A stretch of 64,000 bases of DNA from Fasciolopsis buskii (GCA_008360955.1 LUCM01005763.1:19824-83823); one strand, 5' to 3'. Shown: positions 25,359 through 40,500, numbered from the stretch's first letter. Notes: generated by a model not told the origin, from the sequence alone. Numbers and translations: made by a program.

Positions 25359-28300
25359 TGCAACACATCTGAAGAGCGGATACCTCTGTGAATGAACAAA
25401 TTGTTCCGACCTCAGTCAGCATCCTACCACTAACCCCCTCAGAGCGAACAGTCTAACAGAATAATCAAATCTGGTCGGTCTGAGTGATAATGGGGTGGAC
25501 ACTACCATATATATCAGCTGAATCTTGGAGATTTGGAACTCACTATGTTCTCGATGATTTTTGGGAAAAAGAGTGGGGTCTAACCTGTAGTCCAAATCGA
25601 AAAATCCATTTTTTCTGACATTCCCTTTTTGCTGTGTAGAGAAGTAAGACCACATTGCACGGATCTACTTAAATAACGTGATCAGTAGTCATTACACTTG
25701 ATTGTAAATCCAAACATAGCAGTAAGTACCTTTTGGTAGATATTCTTGGGCCTCTTTCCGAAGGTTGCAATATCCAAAACTCAGATAATCACGAAATTGA
25801 TACTGCTTTTATTGCCAGAACGGGTATTCTTCTGCTCTTGTTTCTTTCCTAAAGTGATCGAACTTAGCCTTACTTCGGTGCTTCTTCGCAAACATTTTAC
25901 ATAAGTTGATGCTAGCACCCCTGGAAAGTGGCTTACTTAAATGTGCGCAGATATATGACCATCCGGTTTTTCCTTTCCAAACAGTTTGTCATTATTACCA
26001 ACACGTCTACGGCATTTGATTTACGGGCACCCTGCCCAGTTGTCTTTTCGATACACAAATGTAATAGATTGTCCCTGTACATCCAAACCCATTGTAAATG
26101 CCGAACTTCGGTACCTTTGAACTAAAGGTTATGTTCAGACTTTTCCTCACTCATTTTCAACTTGCCTCTCACTCTTGTCAGTTCCACGCAATCTCATGCC
26201 GATCAGCTATTCCGTCTCAGTGTACATGCACATTTGATGCTTTTCTCGGAACTCCTAACTTTTTGGGGCATAACGTGACCACAATCATTTATAACCTCGG
26301 GGGCTCTTCACACTTATGTCACGTGATTTTCACTGTAGAACAAGGGTGCTAATTTTTACGCAGAATTCTTACCACGGTTTGATCTGTGACGACACGTTCA
26401 CCACCCGAAGTCTTTCACCGTACCAGGCTGTTCACTTTTTCCAAACTGAACCAAATTTTACGATCGTCGCGTAAACCCCTATGGTGCGGAAAGGCAAATG
26501 CGACACTCTAGCTACGTGACCTCTCAATTTTGGCGTCGAAAAATAACGTCACCGTCAATTATAGCTTTTGTGGCCTCTGATGCGCAGAATTTTACAGTTG
26601 CGTGTGACCTATTATCCGACTAGTTGCGTTCATTGCTTATACTTTTACTGTTGATAATCTTTTTAATCGAAAACGCCACTTTAGATCGATGATTTTGTGA
26701 TGCAGGACGGTTTAATTTATCCGTTACATAAATCATGAATACCATATTACTCCTGTGTGTGAGCCGTTGTTTATCCCCGAAAATTGGCAGGCCAGTAATA
26801 GTCACTGCTATTTCAGAATGCACGAACACTATCTGAAGTGCGAACTTCGTGACAGATTGATTGCTTTCACTGTTTGTTTTAAGTATTATAAATTAAATGT
26901 CGTGAAAATAATCCCCTGTCAGTGGTATTTATTCAGACGAAAACTGATTTGGCATAAGCGGATGATGTTATGCTTCTGAGTGAAAATCCAGGTAAGTGGA
27001 ATGCGTTCCTAGAAAACATTAACCACAATGCAGCCATGCTCAGGGTGCGCTCTTTACCTTTTTGTCCAAAATGCCGCTGCAGGGCTGGATGGGTAGCCGA
27101 GAGGAGTAGCACCTCTGATTTGGTAGACTATCGTGCCCCATGGGGTATCTGCCATTTCTTTGGTCTCCATCAGCCACCCAACTCTCACCTGTGGCTCCAA
27201 AAAACTAAGGCATGCATCAGCGGCTACAGCCTAGCAAACCGCTTGACAGGCGAGCTAAACCAGGTTGAGGATAACTGAGACTAAAAGCCTTGGTGATACG
27301 GTGTCCAGCATGCGAAGACGGGTAATTGTGAATAGGCTAATAAGTTCTGTTGGATCCAGAGGCTACCATGGTAATTTTTCCGACCGACAGGGTTGCATAA
27401 ACACCTGGGTTGCAGTCATTGCTTCCGAATGACGAATGAGCTCCTAGTGAGCCACCGGCAACCATGCACCAAGGACGCTTTGGGCGTCCTGGACTAGCAG
27501 ACCACCAACAAAAGGCATATGGACCGCTTGGTCCGCCGCCAGCTCCAAAATTTGAACGTTCTGTTGCCCGGGAGGTCGCAGTCGGTTGTGCACGCGCTAG
27601 AGGTGCCACCTCAAACAAAGGCCGGGTGATGCTGGGGACGTCACCTCGTACACTATTCCCAAGTGTCTTCGTGTATTTCGTCTCTGCAGTTTGCTCCCAT
27701 ATTAATACGGCGTTCCCGGTAAGCGATACGCCCTGTGCACCCCCAGTAGCCAGGCTGAACCAGACACGAACTGAGAATGTAAACCTAAACACATAATCTC
27801 GCATGGATATAACCTGTTTGAACGTGAGAACTCTTCTGGATATAGGTAGCCAATGGACCTCCATAGGTACGTTCTACGACTACGGATTTGATTGCTTGCC
27901 TATCAGAAGTACGCCTACCCATCTCCGGAAGCCGCTGTATTCAAGTCCTCCAGATGGGCGCATCCTATATGATGTGTCATAGTAAGCCAGAAGACAACTC
28001 GGGACTTCACGGTGTTGCGATTACAATGAACAGTCGAGCTCACATTGCCTTGATCTCCTGGGAACTGGTTTTTCCAAGACTTGCAATGGAGCACTCCTTT
28101 CAACGTGGCCGTCATTTCAGTCTGCGCTTCTGCTCTATATTTTAAGCCACACGCCAAAGATGCCTTCTACGACGAACTTCAGGGTTTAGTCAGCCGTATC
28201 CTAAGGCGCGATATCCTTCTAAATGCAGGAGATTAGAACGCCCGCGCGGGACCAGCAGATGAATACATCCATCACATACTGCTGTTATTCGGCCTCGGTA

Positions 28301-31300
28301 AACCGTGCGAAAATGGCGACCGCTTGGTCTCGTTTGTGGATCTCAATCGATCGGTCGTCACCAGTACCAACTTTCCACATCCAAAAAGACATTTGCTGAC
28401 GTGGCACCCCAGCCACGGTGGGACAGCGCATACGGTCGACTATATCTTGGTGCATTCTCGCTGATCATCATCGGTCGAAGACTGTCGGGCATACCTTGGG
28501 AGCATAACAAGGAACGTCAACGCGACGGACCACACATTGGTACGCGCTTGCCCAAAGCTTCACCTTTGAAGACGACGAAAAATTCAACCACACCGCAGAG
28601 TGGATGTGTTCAAGTTAACAATCCCAGATAACCTCAGAACCCCATGTCCAACCCCATCATATCTAAACTATCCGAGGGGGACAAAGATGACAGTCTAAAT
28701 GAGCTGTGGATGGGGCTAAATGTGTCTATCACCAGGGCATCCCTTGAACAGTTAGGCAAAGTCAAACGGAGCAGAAATAATTGGATATCTGTGGAAACTC
28801 AACCGGTGGGCTAAAGCCAGAGATGGGAGACTGCAAAATCTATCCATTTGTCACCATCTCCGCTCATCGAAGAGCGACCGAAAGAGATATTGACATGAAA
28901 TTACAGACCTCGTGGAAACCGCAGCTCCCGTTGGATGTTTTCAGACTCATGCGCTGATCTTCGGGGAAGGCGCAACCTCCGCTTTCCACGCTTCGTGGCG
29001 GCAGTGGCCACCTCATATCAGGATGAGAACAGAGGCTTCAAAGATGAATCAAACATTTCTGCCAGCTGCTCAATTGCCCTACCATTGAGCCTATCTGAGT
29101 AACATCACCAATCGACGTGGAGCAATACGAAATTAATCTTGAGCCTCCCGACGAATTGGGAAACCGCCTCAGCCGTTCTGAAAATCAAAAACACGCCACC
29201 CGGTGGGGATGACATCTATAATGTAGTGGTGAAAGCACAAAACGGAAATAACACAAGTCTCAGCTCTCCGAGACTATGATCACAATCACAACGGGCGTTA
29301 AGCCTATGGTATCACAAACACGGATTAATCACAACACCGACTGGCCCGTAATCGCACAACGATTGACACGATACGGGAACCACAGTATACGACGCGCACG
29401 ATTCAAGCTAGGTCTCCCACTAGCGGGGCGCGGCGAAAATTTAATTAACGGAAAGCCGAAAGTAGCGGAAAACAAGAAGACGATACAGTTTTAGGAAAAG
29501 ACGAGAGCGGAACTAAAATGCTCATAAAAAATAGGGGGAGACATGGCCGTCTCCCCAACAGCATCCCACTCGAGATCTTCAAATCTTGCTGCCAGTTCTG
29601 TCGAGTCCACTTACTTAGCTGTTTCATCGTATTTGGGACTCCGAAACTTTTCCCAAAGACTGGGCAACCTGTATTCTACTCTGTATAGCTAAGAAGGGCG
29701 ACAGGGCTATATGTGTGAACTGCAGAGGTATCAGCCTCATCGATATAACAGCTAAGCTGTTTACAACCGTTCTGCTAATCTGCTTTGTCGAGGAAGAGGT
29801 TTTCTTGACCAGATCTTCACACTACGTTGAATTCCAGAATAGCGATATTTGTTCTAGCAACGTACCACAGCGTGCTCCATCAAATTCACCTCAGTCTTCG
29901 AATCCATTGACAGATAGTCACTCTGGAACATACTTCGAAGCGACGGGATACCGGAAAAGTACGTTAGGCTGTTAAAAGCATACTACTCTTCATTACAGGC
30001 GCGCTTTCACACCTACGGCGAGGAATCTCCAGAGTTCTTCCATGACTCAGGTGTCCTTCAAGGTTGCCCGCTGTCATTGTTTCAATTGAAATACGCTGTA
30101 GACTGGATGATGAGTCGTGGCCTCAACAACTTTAATGGAAGACAACTTGCCATGGTTGCTGGGTCACTGTCCTCGAATTCACTGATGACATTGGTCTTTG
30201 GGAGAGGAGCCTGCAACTGTACAGCAGCCGGTCCTAGAACGGATTTTATACGAAGCTATGACTGTTGGTCTGGAGGTAGACACATCAAAAACGAAGCTCT
30301 TCACAACTTCACAAGACCCGTCACCTTGTATCCACATCAATGACAGCACTAGAAGGGATGTTTCACTTGAATTACCAGGCTTTACTATCCAATCGAACGG
30401 ACAAGCCACAGACGAGGTTAAGCCCCCCGTACACTGCGCCAGGAGAGCTTTCCTGTCACTTTGCATAGCGTTGTGTGCTCGCAACGAAATTGGCCTCCGT
30501 ACGATGCTGCGCACTTACCATGCCGCCGTCCATCCAGTCCCTACGTATGCATGCGAAAATTGCCGACTAAGGGTAGGTGATACAAAACTGCTAGAAACTT
30601 TTGACCATTGGTGTCTCTACATGGAAAAAGTCGAGTGGTGTGATTGCGTCTCAAACGACGCTGTGCCACAGCACTGTATGGACGTCGAGTGGCTTTCGTC
30701 GTTTCTCCAAAAACGTCACCGCTGGTTCGGCCACGTTCTCCGCCGGCGAGAAACGAAATTGGCGAAAAGGATTCTATTACTGTCACCCAATTCAGAGTGG
30801 AATGTCGCCTTGGTGGCCAATCGAAAACGTGAGTGGGCACTGTAAAGTCGGACGTAAATCGCTTAGGTCTTCAATCGGTTTTCGGAGTGCGCAATCGGCG
30901 CAACAACTGAATTTTGCGATATGCAAACCACGCTGCAATTCGCAACGCATGGACGACTGGAGTCGGAGATATCCAACAAATCGGCTTATCCTCTCGCAGG
31001 AGTTAGTCGCATGAAAGTAAAAGAGTAAAGTAAAGCTGCATCTTGATTTTGCAAAGTGGATAAGTTTTACCGTTTAGATAGTTACATCCTACCAAGTGCT
31101 TCTAAACCGGATAAGGTGTATTTGTATTTACACGATACGCGATCGGCATTTACCAGCTCGAAACGTCTGTTGCATCGATACGACGTCGCAGCAGTGCGAT
31201 CGGTCTTTCTCTATGGCTCAGAAATATGACTGGTAGCGAAAGATTTGCGAAGGCTATCGTTAGTTGAACATTGGTGTTCGCCTAGTATTGCTAGAATATG

Positions 31301-34300
31301 GTGAGACATCTGTATTGGCAATGCTGATCTAGGGTGTTGTGTTGGATTGTGGAACTAAGCCATGCGAATGGACACTGAACCTGACTAGATAAGGCTGGCT
31401 GGGACATGTGTCCCGCGTGCTCGGAGATCTCGCTCGATGTATACTTTTCTCCGGGGCAGATAATAGTTGAAAAATGAACCATCGTGGCTGCTTTGTTGCG
31501 TGGTGAAAGCGTATGCAAATCATACCCAGTAGACGTTTTCGTTTATATGGAATTAGATTGCCAAATTGAGATCCACAAGGTCTCCCATCGCGATATTTGC
31601 ATGTGCCAGGCAATATGGTAAAATTCTGCTACCAATGGTTTTCTTGCATTCAAGATATTTTCGATTCTTTCTAGTTCCTCTGACTTCTGATCTTGCGAAT
31701 ATCCTCTCACTACCATTAGGTGCCGTGAGATAAGCACCAAAACCGTAAAGCGTTGATACGAAATTAGTGCATTTTAGTAGTGGGGGATTGAATGTTTTCA
31801 TGAAATAATTCACCATGCGATATCATCATTAAACTGGTGTGGCAATTTCCTTTGACCCTCATACTCACGTTTCCTGGAGTATTTTTTAACCACTCTTTTT
31901 GACGACGCATCAGTAAGGCTCAGTCAAGCAAGTTTATGGTTTATCCTTAAAGAAATTATCCAATGGATCGGTTTATCGTTCATTCGACCTTTGGGCTTCC
32001 CTTACGCCATGAGATTCATCCTAACGACTTTTCTTCCCGAAAGTTGCATTAGAATTCTCAATGTTTTTTCAGTTATCATCTTGTTAGATGTGCGATGAGG
32101 TATTCATTTTCCTAACAAGCTTAAAACTAATTCCCTTCCACATAGGTATCATCTATGTTTATCTTCTGGTACACACTATAAACGTCCTTCTGTTTTTCTA
32201 TCTGGGACGTTGTCAATAGGCCACCTGACTGTTCCTGCCTACTGTTTGGCCCGGTCTTTAGTGTCTCCATTTTTGAGCTTAGTTTTAAACGAAGTCTGTT
32301 TGTCCAACTGCTCTGTCGGTTTTAATTTCTGTCTTGCTTTTACATCGGCGCTTCAGTAATTCTGACCAATTGGCTATTTCCCTCGAGTGGATCGAATGAA
32401 ATCCAAACCGCTTTTTTCATACATGCTGGGTTTATGCGCAAATAGAAATAGGGAAGTGGATTCTTACCATTGTGACGTTGACGATTATGGACTACGACTG
32501 AATTGCTCCAACACTTGTGGATTTGACAAATGTCACGGCCGCCTTGTGAACTGGTAAACGTATTTTGTGTTGGAATAATTAGTCAAATTTGCAGCTATCG
32601 AATTCGCGCTATCTATCTTGCTAACGAAGAGGTATCGCCGATGGATTACACACGCAGAGATGACGATTCCTCTGGGAAATGTCAAATGACAGTTAGATTG
32701 TATTCGCTGTTTCAAACCACCAGTTAGTTTACAGTGAGTTCAAAACATCTGTGCGGAGTCAGAAGTGGCTTGTTTCAAGTCTTCTGAAAACTGTATGAAG
32801 GATTGAGGAATAGGGCTCGCATAACCGCGTGACCTTATTGATGTTTACGCCAGGTACCGAAGTAGTGAGTTTCAAATAGCGATCTCGCAAAATTTTTCGG
32901 AACCATTTCCAACTGTCTCAGATTCCACAGTTTGGTTATCGGTTCTGGTCCCAGTTCACCCCGATGGTGTTATCTCAGAAAGGTTTTTCTACCGCCTATG
33001 GTACTTGTCCGTGATTTACTATTTAAAAGTAGTTTTTTGAATGAAAACTGAATTTTGATCCACGTGAAGCGAACTCAGAATAACTTACTACATGGAATTC
33101 GGTAATGGAATTAGGATGTGGGAAGGTTCTGAAATGATGTGATTAATCATATCTGGTTATCAAGGAAGCCTCCTAAGGGACGCTGTCGGTTTGTCATAAT
33201 AAACGCCAGACAAGGCCCCGTGGAATTCATACGGTTTCCATTTCGCGCCTATAAACTCATGCAAATCGATTTGCTGAGCTCTGAAATTGCTTTAAAATGT
33301 GCACTTTTTACCGGGGTTTATACTCCGCGTTTTCCTCCTGCCAATTGTTCGGAAGAATTAGAATAATCTGTTGAATAGACTTTATCTGGTTTTAGAGATA
33401 ATCCATTAGCACGCGATTGTTATTCGATTTATATGCAGACGGATTTCAGTTGATATTTTTCGATGCGTAAACGCGTACGTGTATCACTAGTTTGACAACC
33501 CAGCTTCATCAGGCTTTCCGTTTAACCCTAATTATGAGCGATTTGTATATTATTTAGCGATTTCTCATGATATTTCGACGACAGCATGTAAAATTGTTAT
33601 GCATGTTTGTCGTTCATGATCATATCCCTTTTTTTTAACCGCTATGCAGTAGGGCAGGGCTTTTAACACCATCGATTATTCTGACTGTGCTTGAGCGAGG
33701 CAGCATGAACTTGTCGATGGACATTTTGATGGCACCCACTTTTATCTGTTGGCCCTAATTAGGCGAGTAATAACCTGAACGGATAATAATATTAACACTA
33801 AGCTGACAATAATAACAATAATAAGCGAGTAATTATAGCTGGTAAGAGACTAGCAGTATATCCTTTAACGGACTATGTTACCCTGAGTAACTCAGTTTCT
33901 TGCCTGCAGTTTATCCATAGGTGTTTGATTCTTTGTACAACTTGTTGCTCTTGTCTCCCTTGTTTTTTCATTGCTCAGTGACTAGTTTTCTTGCGCACTC
34001 GTGCGGCGATTGCATAACCTTTCACATTCTACAATCACTAATCCAGTGCTGCTACTACTAATCAGTATGCGTAAGCACAGGAACATGACGTGTGTTGGTG
34101 AGCGTTTTTTTTATCTCAAAGGCGCTCAGGTTCAAACCCCGTCACCGCCAACCGCTTTGTCAGACCCAAATCACATATGGCTGGGATTTTCATCACATGT
34201 GACTTGTGAAGACCCTAATGGGTTCCCTGACTTATGTCCTTCGGTTTTGATTACCAGTCATCTTCGGTAGGTGAACGTAACCCATAGTTCTTTAACTGAA

Positions 34301-34496
34301 CAGCAGGAATAAGTTTGTTGTGTGTGTGTGGGGAGTAATTCAGTCATTTAGGCAGCACAAGACAAGATCAACGTCTTCCATTCACTGCGTTTTCTTTAGT
34401 ATTCAGTTTCCTTTTTCTCCCACGGCTGTGTCGAGAATTTGTCTTTCCATGCAAATTCACACAGACTGGTGACTGGCTTGAATAATAATAATAACG

Positions 34497-34538
<42 letters not shown>

Positions 34539-37500
34539 GTAACAACGATATTAGTAACCAGTCATTTTTTACAATTTTTTTATCAGCAATTCGTCTAAGT
34601 TCGGCAATAGGAAAACAAGCAGTCAACAACGAATCACAGTGTTTTTTATTGAAACTTTGACCCAATAAAATGAAGTGGACACTGCAGTATACTCCCAGTA
34701 ATCTGTGCTTATTCATCTCCAAACTACCTGATGTCAGATTTCCAACCTAAAATCTTGTTATCGCTGTTCTGGGGACTGGAAACGACTGAATGACGGGAGA
34801 ACTATGAGGAGATCCCCGTTGAGATTACCGCATGATCTCGTATACGAGGTGCTTGTGACAAAAATACTAACGAGATATACGCCAGTAGAGATAAGCCAAC
34901 CAAAGCGAAAGGTGTAGGTATATCAGATAGACGATAATAGCCGCATTATCGGTCTTATCATTTCGGGCGTCTTGGTCTGACGATCCACTCCTCCATTCCA
35001 GCTGCATTTGGTTAGATTCGTTCTGAAACATTCAGTGAACATTTTTCGACCCAGGGTATGCAGTATTACTGTGCGCACTGACAGATGTCCTTTTGCGAAG
35101 GCTAGCTTGCACGCAAAAACAACTTTATCTATTGCCCGCTTTCAGTTGCCCTTTACCAAACAAAATTTTTCGTACCCGCACATGCTCTTGTATACCGAGC
35201 ATCTCGTGATTGCTTCCTTTTTGTTGCCATTTATCATTTGGGCCATAATACGGACTTTAATTTCTCTTCTGCAATGTCGGTTCGGGCTAAATTTGTCTTA
35301 CAAATTCGGTCTGTTCTCTCCCCGTGTAGCAAGTGGTTTTGGAAGGTTGTCAAATTAAACTGATGTGTACGTATCGATTTCCGCTTGCGGTTTACTTCAC
35401 TGAGTCGAAATAACTAATTAAACCACTATATGAGGCCGTTAATCCTGGCAGCGCGTGATGCACACACTACTAGGTTATCTAGTTAAACTGGCATTAGCGT
35501 GCATTGGCGGTGATGAGTAGTCGAAATGTTTGATGATTTGAGTAATTTAAACACTGTAATGAATCCTTATCTGGAGCCAGTGCTCATTCTTGTGAAGAAG
35601 CACTCAAAATCTGTCGAACGGTTGCCGATGACAAGTTGGTGCTTTTCTTTTAAACATATCTAGCTTCAAAATGGATTTCACTATGAGGATTGATGTGGGG
35701 GCATATAATATATATATGATCATTTAATCTGATGTTTCATGTTAGTTTTTCAGAATGGGCCACTTGTTTAATGCAAAAGATACCGATTTTCGAAAATGAG
35801 ATGGCTATGCGAACCCCGAAGGCTTTTCACGGTGACTGCTGACGTTAGGCTTTGTCAATGCAAACGATTTCCTTATTTTTTTTCGGATTGCAAATATCCC
35901 TGCTGATGAGACAGTTTCATTTTGTAGGCACTAACTAGACTGTGCTTGTTTACAGTCGGGTACATCTTTTGGCGAACTGCCCCAAATCGGCTAGTACCAC
36001 TTAAACCAACATGAATATTTCTTTCATTTTCACAAGTAATTTTTGATTTCTGGCATGTTTTTTTCGGAGCCTGTAGGCGGTTTGTAGTTATTAACATTAT
36101 CCTGGGGCTGGAGTTACTGTGTATTATTTCATGGGTCAGCAATTATGATCTCAAACGCTGTAAGATGCAGCTAGAGGTTTACACAGCTTCATTTTAGTTA
36201 TTCAGTTCGTGATGAAGGAAATAGAGTTTTCCTGAAGGTATAACTCTAAGGCGATTACCTGGGACATTATCTCTTTCTACGCAAATTGGATCTGGTCTCT
36301 TATCATCGTGAACGGTTCATGCACTACTTGATCCTTTACACGGGATCCGTGTAAAGGATGAGTCGGTTTTATTAATATTTTTGATCGCAGGTCCATTTCC
36401 TTGGTGATTGACTGTAAAGTCTATGCGAATGTCTCTCTATATCACTTCCCGCGGCCATGTGCTATATGCCGTTGCAGGCCCAGTTGGTTTATATCTTCGA
36501 AAACAGTATCCAGCCAGTTTGCTACTCCCCTCGCACCGTTGGCGACACTTGCCCGGACAGCGTGATGATGTCGTTCTTCCCCCCATCTCGATTTCCTTAT
36601 GCAAAACGTTGATTTCACTTGGAACACCTAATCATAAATTAGCGTGGAACTCGTTTGTCCAACTGTTTTCACTAGCCCGCTTTTTCGACTCATTAGTTAC
36701 ATTCATTTCTTGTCCAATTCGGGTCGCTGAAGCACGTCCGTGTGGATGAGCACATCATTGACGTAACTGACTGACAATCTTTTTACAGCTTTACTGATTC
36801 CGATCATGTTTCTGATTTTGACTGAGTTTAAACGTCGCTTGACTCGCGGCTTGTCAGCCAAAACTGCCTGATTTTCGACTGCAACCCAATACATGCCCTC
36901 ACAGTTCATTGCTCCCTGGACATCTTCGGTTCTCTTAAGTAGTCTTACTGCATGCGGTGGATTTCGATCCTACCGTATTCACACTTCACAAAGCAGAATA
37001 AGGTTGCCGACTGTTTTCTAATCAAGATGATGCTTTGCCCCTCAGGAGTTCTTTGTGATTTGTCTCTGTTTTGTGATGCTTTTAATATCACTAGTCATGT
37101 TTGTTTATTTCACGGTGATCACCTGCTTTTTCTGCACAGCAGGCAAGTAATCGTTTTCCGAGTTTCTGTTTTGCTTTGAGAGTAATTACTGATATTGCTA
37201 TTACCTTACTATCAGTCAAATCTAATTTTGCATCACTGCACGCTACGAGGTGTTCGGTCTAACCGCAACTCTTCAATTTCATTTCACATGTTTAGGTATC
37301 GCTTCTCGCACGATAAAAGTTGACTGACATTTCCAATTCGGACCGGTCTTTCCCTGGTACTATAAAACCAACTCTTTTTTCCCATTTTTTACTACTTTTA
37401 AATTGTGGACAGAAACTCGGTGCGTTTGGCGATACGCAAGTTGACTTACGCCCCTGAGGAACCGGCTCCGCAGCCTTCAGCAGTGGTCGTAAAGGATTTC

Positions 37501-40500
37501 ATTATGAGTCCTGGTTCTCTCAGGTTGGAAGCTTCCTTAGATAAAGAGGTAAGTCTCTCCGTCTTAAATCCAACGGCGGTGCAGTAGCGTAATCCATCAC
37601 CAGTTATTGAATCCACGATAACGATGGTCACCTCGAGAATTCGGACTGGGAGTAGTCCTGCCAGCTCGGTCTTGGTTGTGATTCAGGTGACATCAAATTC
37701 CTATTTACCGTTTTAGTTGATTTCAAACTTGCTAATCAGGCTTGTTGACGCAGTTCACTGTGGCAACAGTTCCCGGGTATCAGAGAGAGATTTTGAAACA
37801 CGCTTATCGCAAGCAACATTGCTTGTTTATAATGATGGCGATTAATGCAGCTCTAGACGCACTGACAAATCTAGAAACGCGTGAAGATTGTTCATTAAGG
37901 CGTGAAAAGTTACTGAGATACAGTGAAGCCAATCATGGGTAATGCAAACTGCTACAAATTCCAAGATACATTTCTGGGGAGCTTGAAACAAGTAGACCGG
38001 GAGAGGGAAATTAGTTTTTCACTTCGAAAAATGCTTTGTTGACGTGCATAGACTAGGAAGGTTTGTGAGAAAGTAAAACTCTAAGGTATTTGACGGCGGA
38101 CGGTGAAGGGGTATATTCGTTGTTCACGAAAAAGAGAAGAATGCTGGAGCTATTTAGGTTCGATTCTCCAGATAGTAACGAAGATGATATGTGATATTTA
38201 GATGTATATAAATTCAGTGAATGGGATGGGAACCAGTTTACAATGTCGTCTAATCTTTGAACTATGCAAATGGCGCGTTCAGAATGGTCTCACGGAAGAA
38301 CAATATTGTCTGTTCACTTACATAGACTTAGCGGAGATGGAAGAGGAAGGTATTTTGCGTGTAAAGAGAAGAATTAAGAGGAAGGTGTAAGACATCGACA
38401 TTAACAGGCAGCATAAAAGAATGTAAGCTGAGTCCAGGCAGAGGAATAGTCACGAATCAGCCTGCATAAAGTCCGGTCAATTCCTGATTCAGATAAAAGA
38501 CTAGACAATACTGGTCTGTCTAGACTATCAAGAACATTTTTGTTGTCCAAAAATAACATCACAACTAACTTTTTTTGTCCACAGCAGACGCAATAGAATT
38601 CACTAGGTGCTTTACATTGCCAAGATCTATATGCGACGGCATATTGCAGCCAAGTTTTCTCTAACATATTCAGCACCGTCGTTGTGCGTGTGGTGGGACT
38701 GTTCGTGCCTGCCTTCTTTTGAGATTGCATTTCCGTGTTTCCAGGCCCCAAGTGAACATCCCTACTGCTGGTCGCGTCAACGCGTCGAAGTACAATTTCA
38801 GAACAGCCGGTAATAATCCATCCGGGCCTGAGGTTTTGTTGGTCTTCAGTGCGCTTGGCTGCTTCTAAACAAACGTGCAATCGGAGATGGCTCACTAGTG
38901 TTCCTATTGTCTTTCTATCTCCCTTTATTGATAGAACTCCGTTGCATACCATATATATGTGTATCCACACATTACACAAATCTGAACACAGATAACATAT
39001 CATCATAACCGTGCCCTAGGACGAAAACAATTTTCAAGAAAGAGGAGAGTCCTCTTAGTGTCTTTGGCCACCCATGGAATCCATGATTTCGCTGTGGGTT
39101 TGATGCTACCGGGCTGCCCAAACCGAACTAAAGGGTCGACTGAAGGAATTCTTCCTCTACGGTCGGAAGATGAGTCACCGTGATCAGTCCATTATATGGC
39201 TAAGGCGTACGAAAGCCATGATCAGTCAACGTTTTTGCATGCATAAAGTTTGATTACTGGGTTGAGATCCGTATGGGCTCCCAACAGGACGGTTGGATGC
39301 GTCAGACAATATCATGAAATTCCGCAATCAATGGTGTTTTTGCATTCGAAATAATTTCGATTTTCTTGCGATGTTTCTTTCCGTATGATTCGGTGCTGTG
39401 GGATATGGACCACAACTTAAACACTATTGCAATGTTAATAGTTGCATAAACTGAACTTAACTGCGTTTTTCACAAGATGACTTGACAGTTTTTGTCGGCC
39501 AATGCATCCACTGAATCATGCAATTTTTTCTGAATGTTTTTTCCTTTTGTGGACCAGAGGAAGTTTTGGTAACTTCCTTGGTAAAACTGCACCTGCTTGA
39601 AAGAAGAGGTATATCTTTTTTGAACATATTCGAAGTGTTATTTAATTTCATTTCAGCAATGCTTCCCATTTCAAACCCAATGACGTATACTAATTCTATT
39701 CTGATTAGTTAGGTTGGTTGCGCATCTCAAAACCATACCACCGAGAAAGCGATCTTTTTGCTTCTGTTGCATTTCTTACTAATGGTTGTGCGTCACGCGA
39801 CGTTGACAACGAATGCTGTTGGCGTAGGGGGGCGATACTTCCGTTACTAGCCGTGACATATGTAGGTTACAAGAAATTTTGATGAACTGACGAAGGGTTA
39901 GTGGGGAGTGCTAAAAAGAAGCAATATTAACGTGATTGCTTTTGATCCACGTCAGGCGGACTATGGTTTGCACAAAGTTGAGCGTATTTGACGCCGTATG
40001 GTTCTACCTTTGAAATCCTTTCGGATCCTATTCATTTGGTTGTTCTTCAGACGTTCGATAGAAGAGGGGGTAATAGAATTTCGAGGAATCCTGTAGTACG
40101 GCGGAAAATTACCAATCGGTCTTGTTTCTACAGCTTGATTTACCGCATGCCCTGGTCATACTTGATCTCGTTTTGACGGATTTATGCCTCTAGATCTGTC
40201 TAAATTCCCCTGTAACCGTACAAGGTTGGCCTCGAGTTTTGCTATTTGTCCAACGGATCAATTCCGTAAGCTGTTCTTCCGTGACTCCTTTAGCATTGTA
40301 ATTCGTACCAACTCATTTGATTCAGTTTTCTTTTGTTCCCCCCGTGATATTTTTTTTGAAAGGAAATGGGACGCAAGTTCGATTGTCCATTTGTTCGTAC
40401 CCATTCCCTACATTTGAATGCTTTTATCTCTAGGTAAATTTATCTTGCAGCTGACCAATGACAATTCATCCATGGCTAGCGAATCCTTATGATCACATTG

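Larger units (their letters stand above)
14251..37412 (+). other. Arrestin intron 6, 23 kb, repeat-rich
   Basis: From GTAAGT to GGACAG. It holds LINE remnants at 15.0-16.4 (-), 17.4-18.1, 19.6-20.1, 27.1-31.0 and 31.1-31.8 kb, (TA)n tracts at 23.1 and 25.2-25.4 kb, an (AAT)n tract at 34.5 kb and a perfect hairpin at 36331. Between these, at 20.1-23.1, 25.4-27.0 and 31.8-36.3 kb, I see no gene, only short open frames on both strands. The size fits growth by transposon insertion. Confidence 0.8.

Noticed and set aside
27337..27864. 175-codon minus-strand open frame and 110-codon plus-strand frame
   Set aside because: They lie in the GC-richer 5' region of the LINE at 27-31 kb, overlap each other on opposite strands and show no conserved motif.
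34129..34140. GGTTCAAACCCC as a Pol III box B
   Set aside because: No box A at the right distance and no tRNA-like folding.
34396..34722. Leucine-run (minus) and asparagine-run (plus) open frames
   Set aside because: Products of the (AAT)n tract on both strands.
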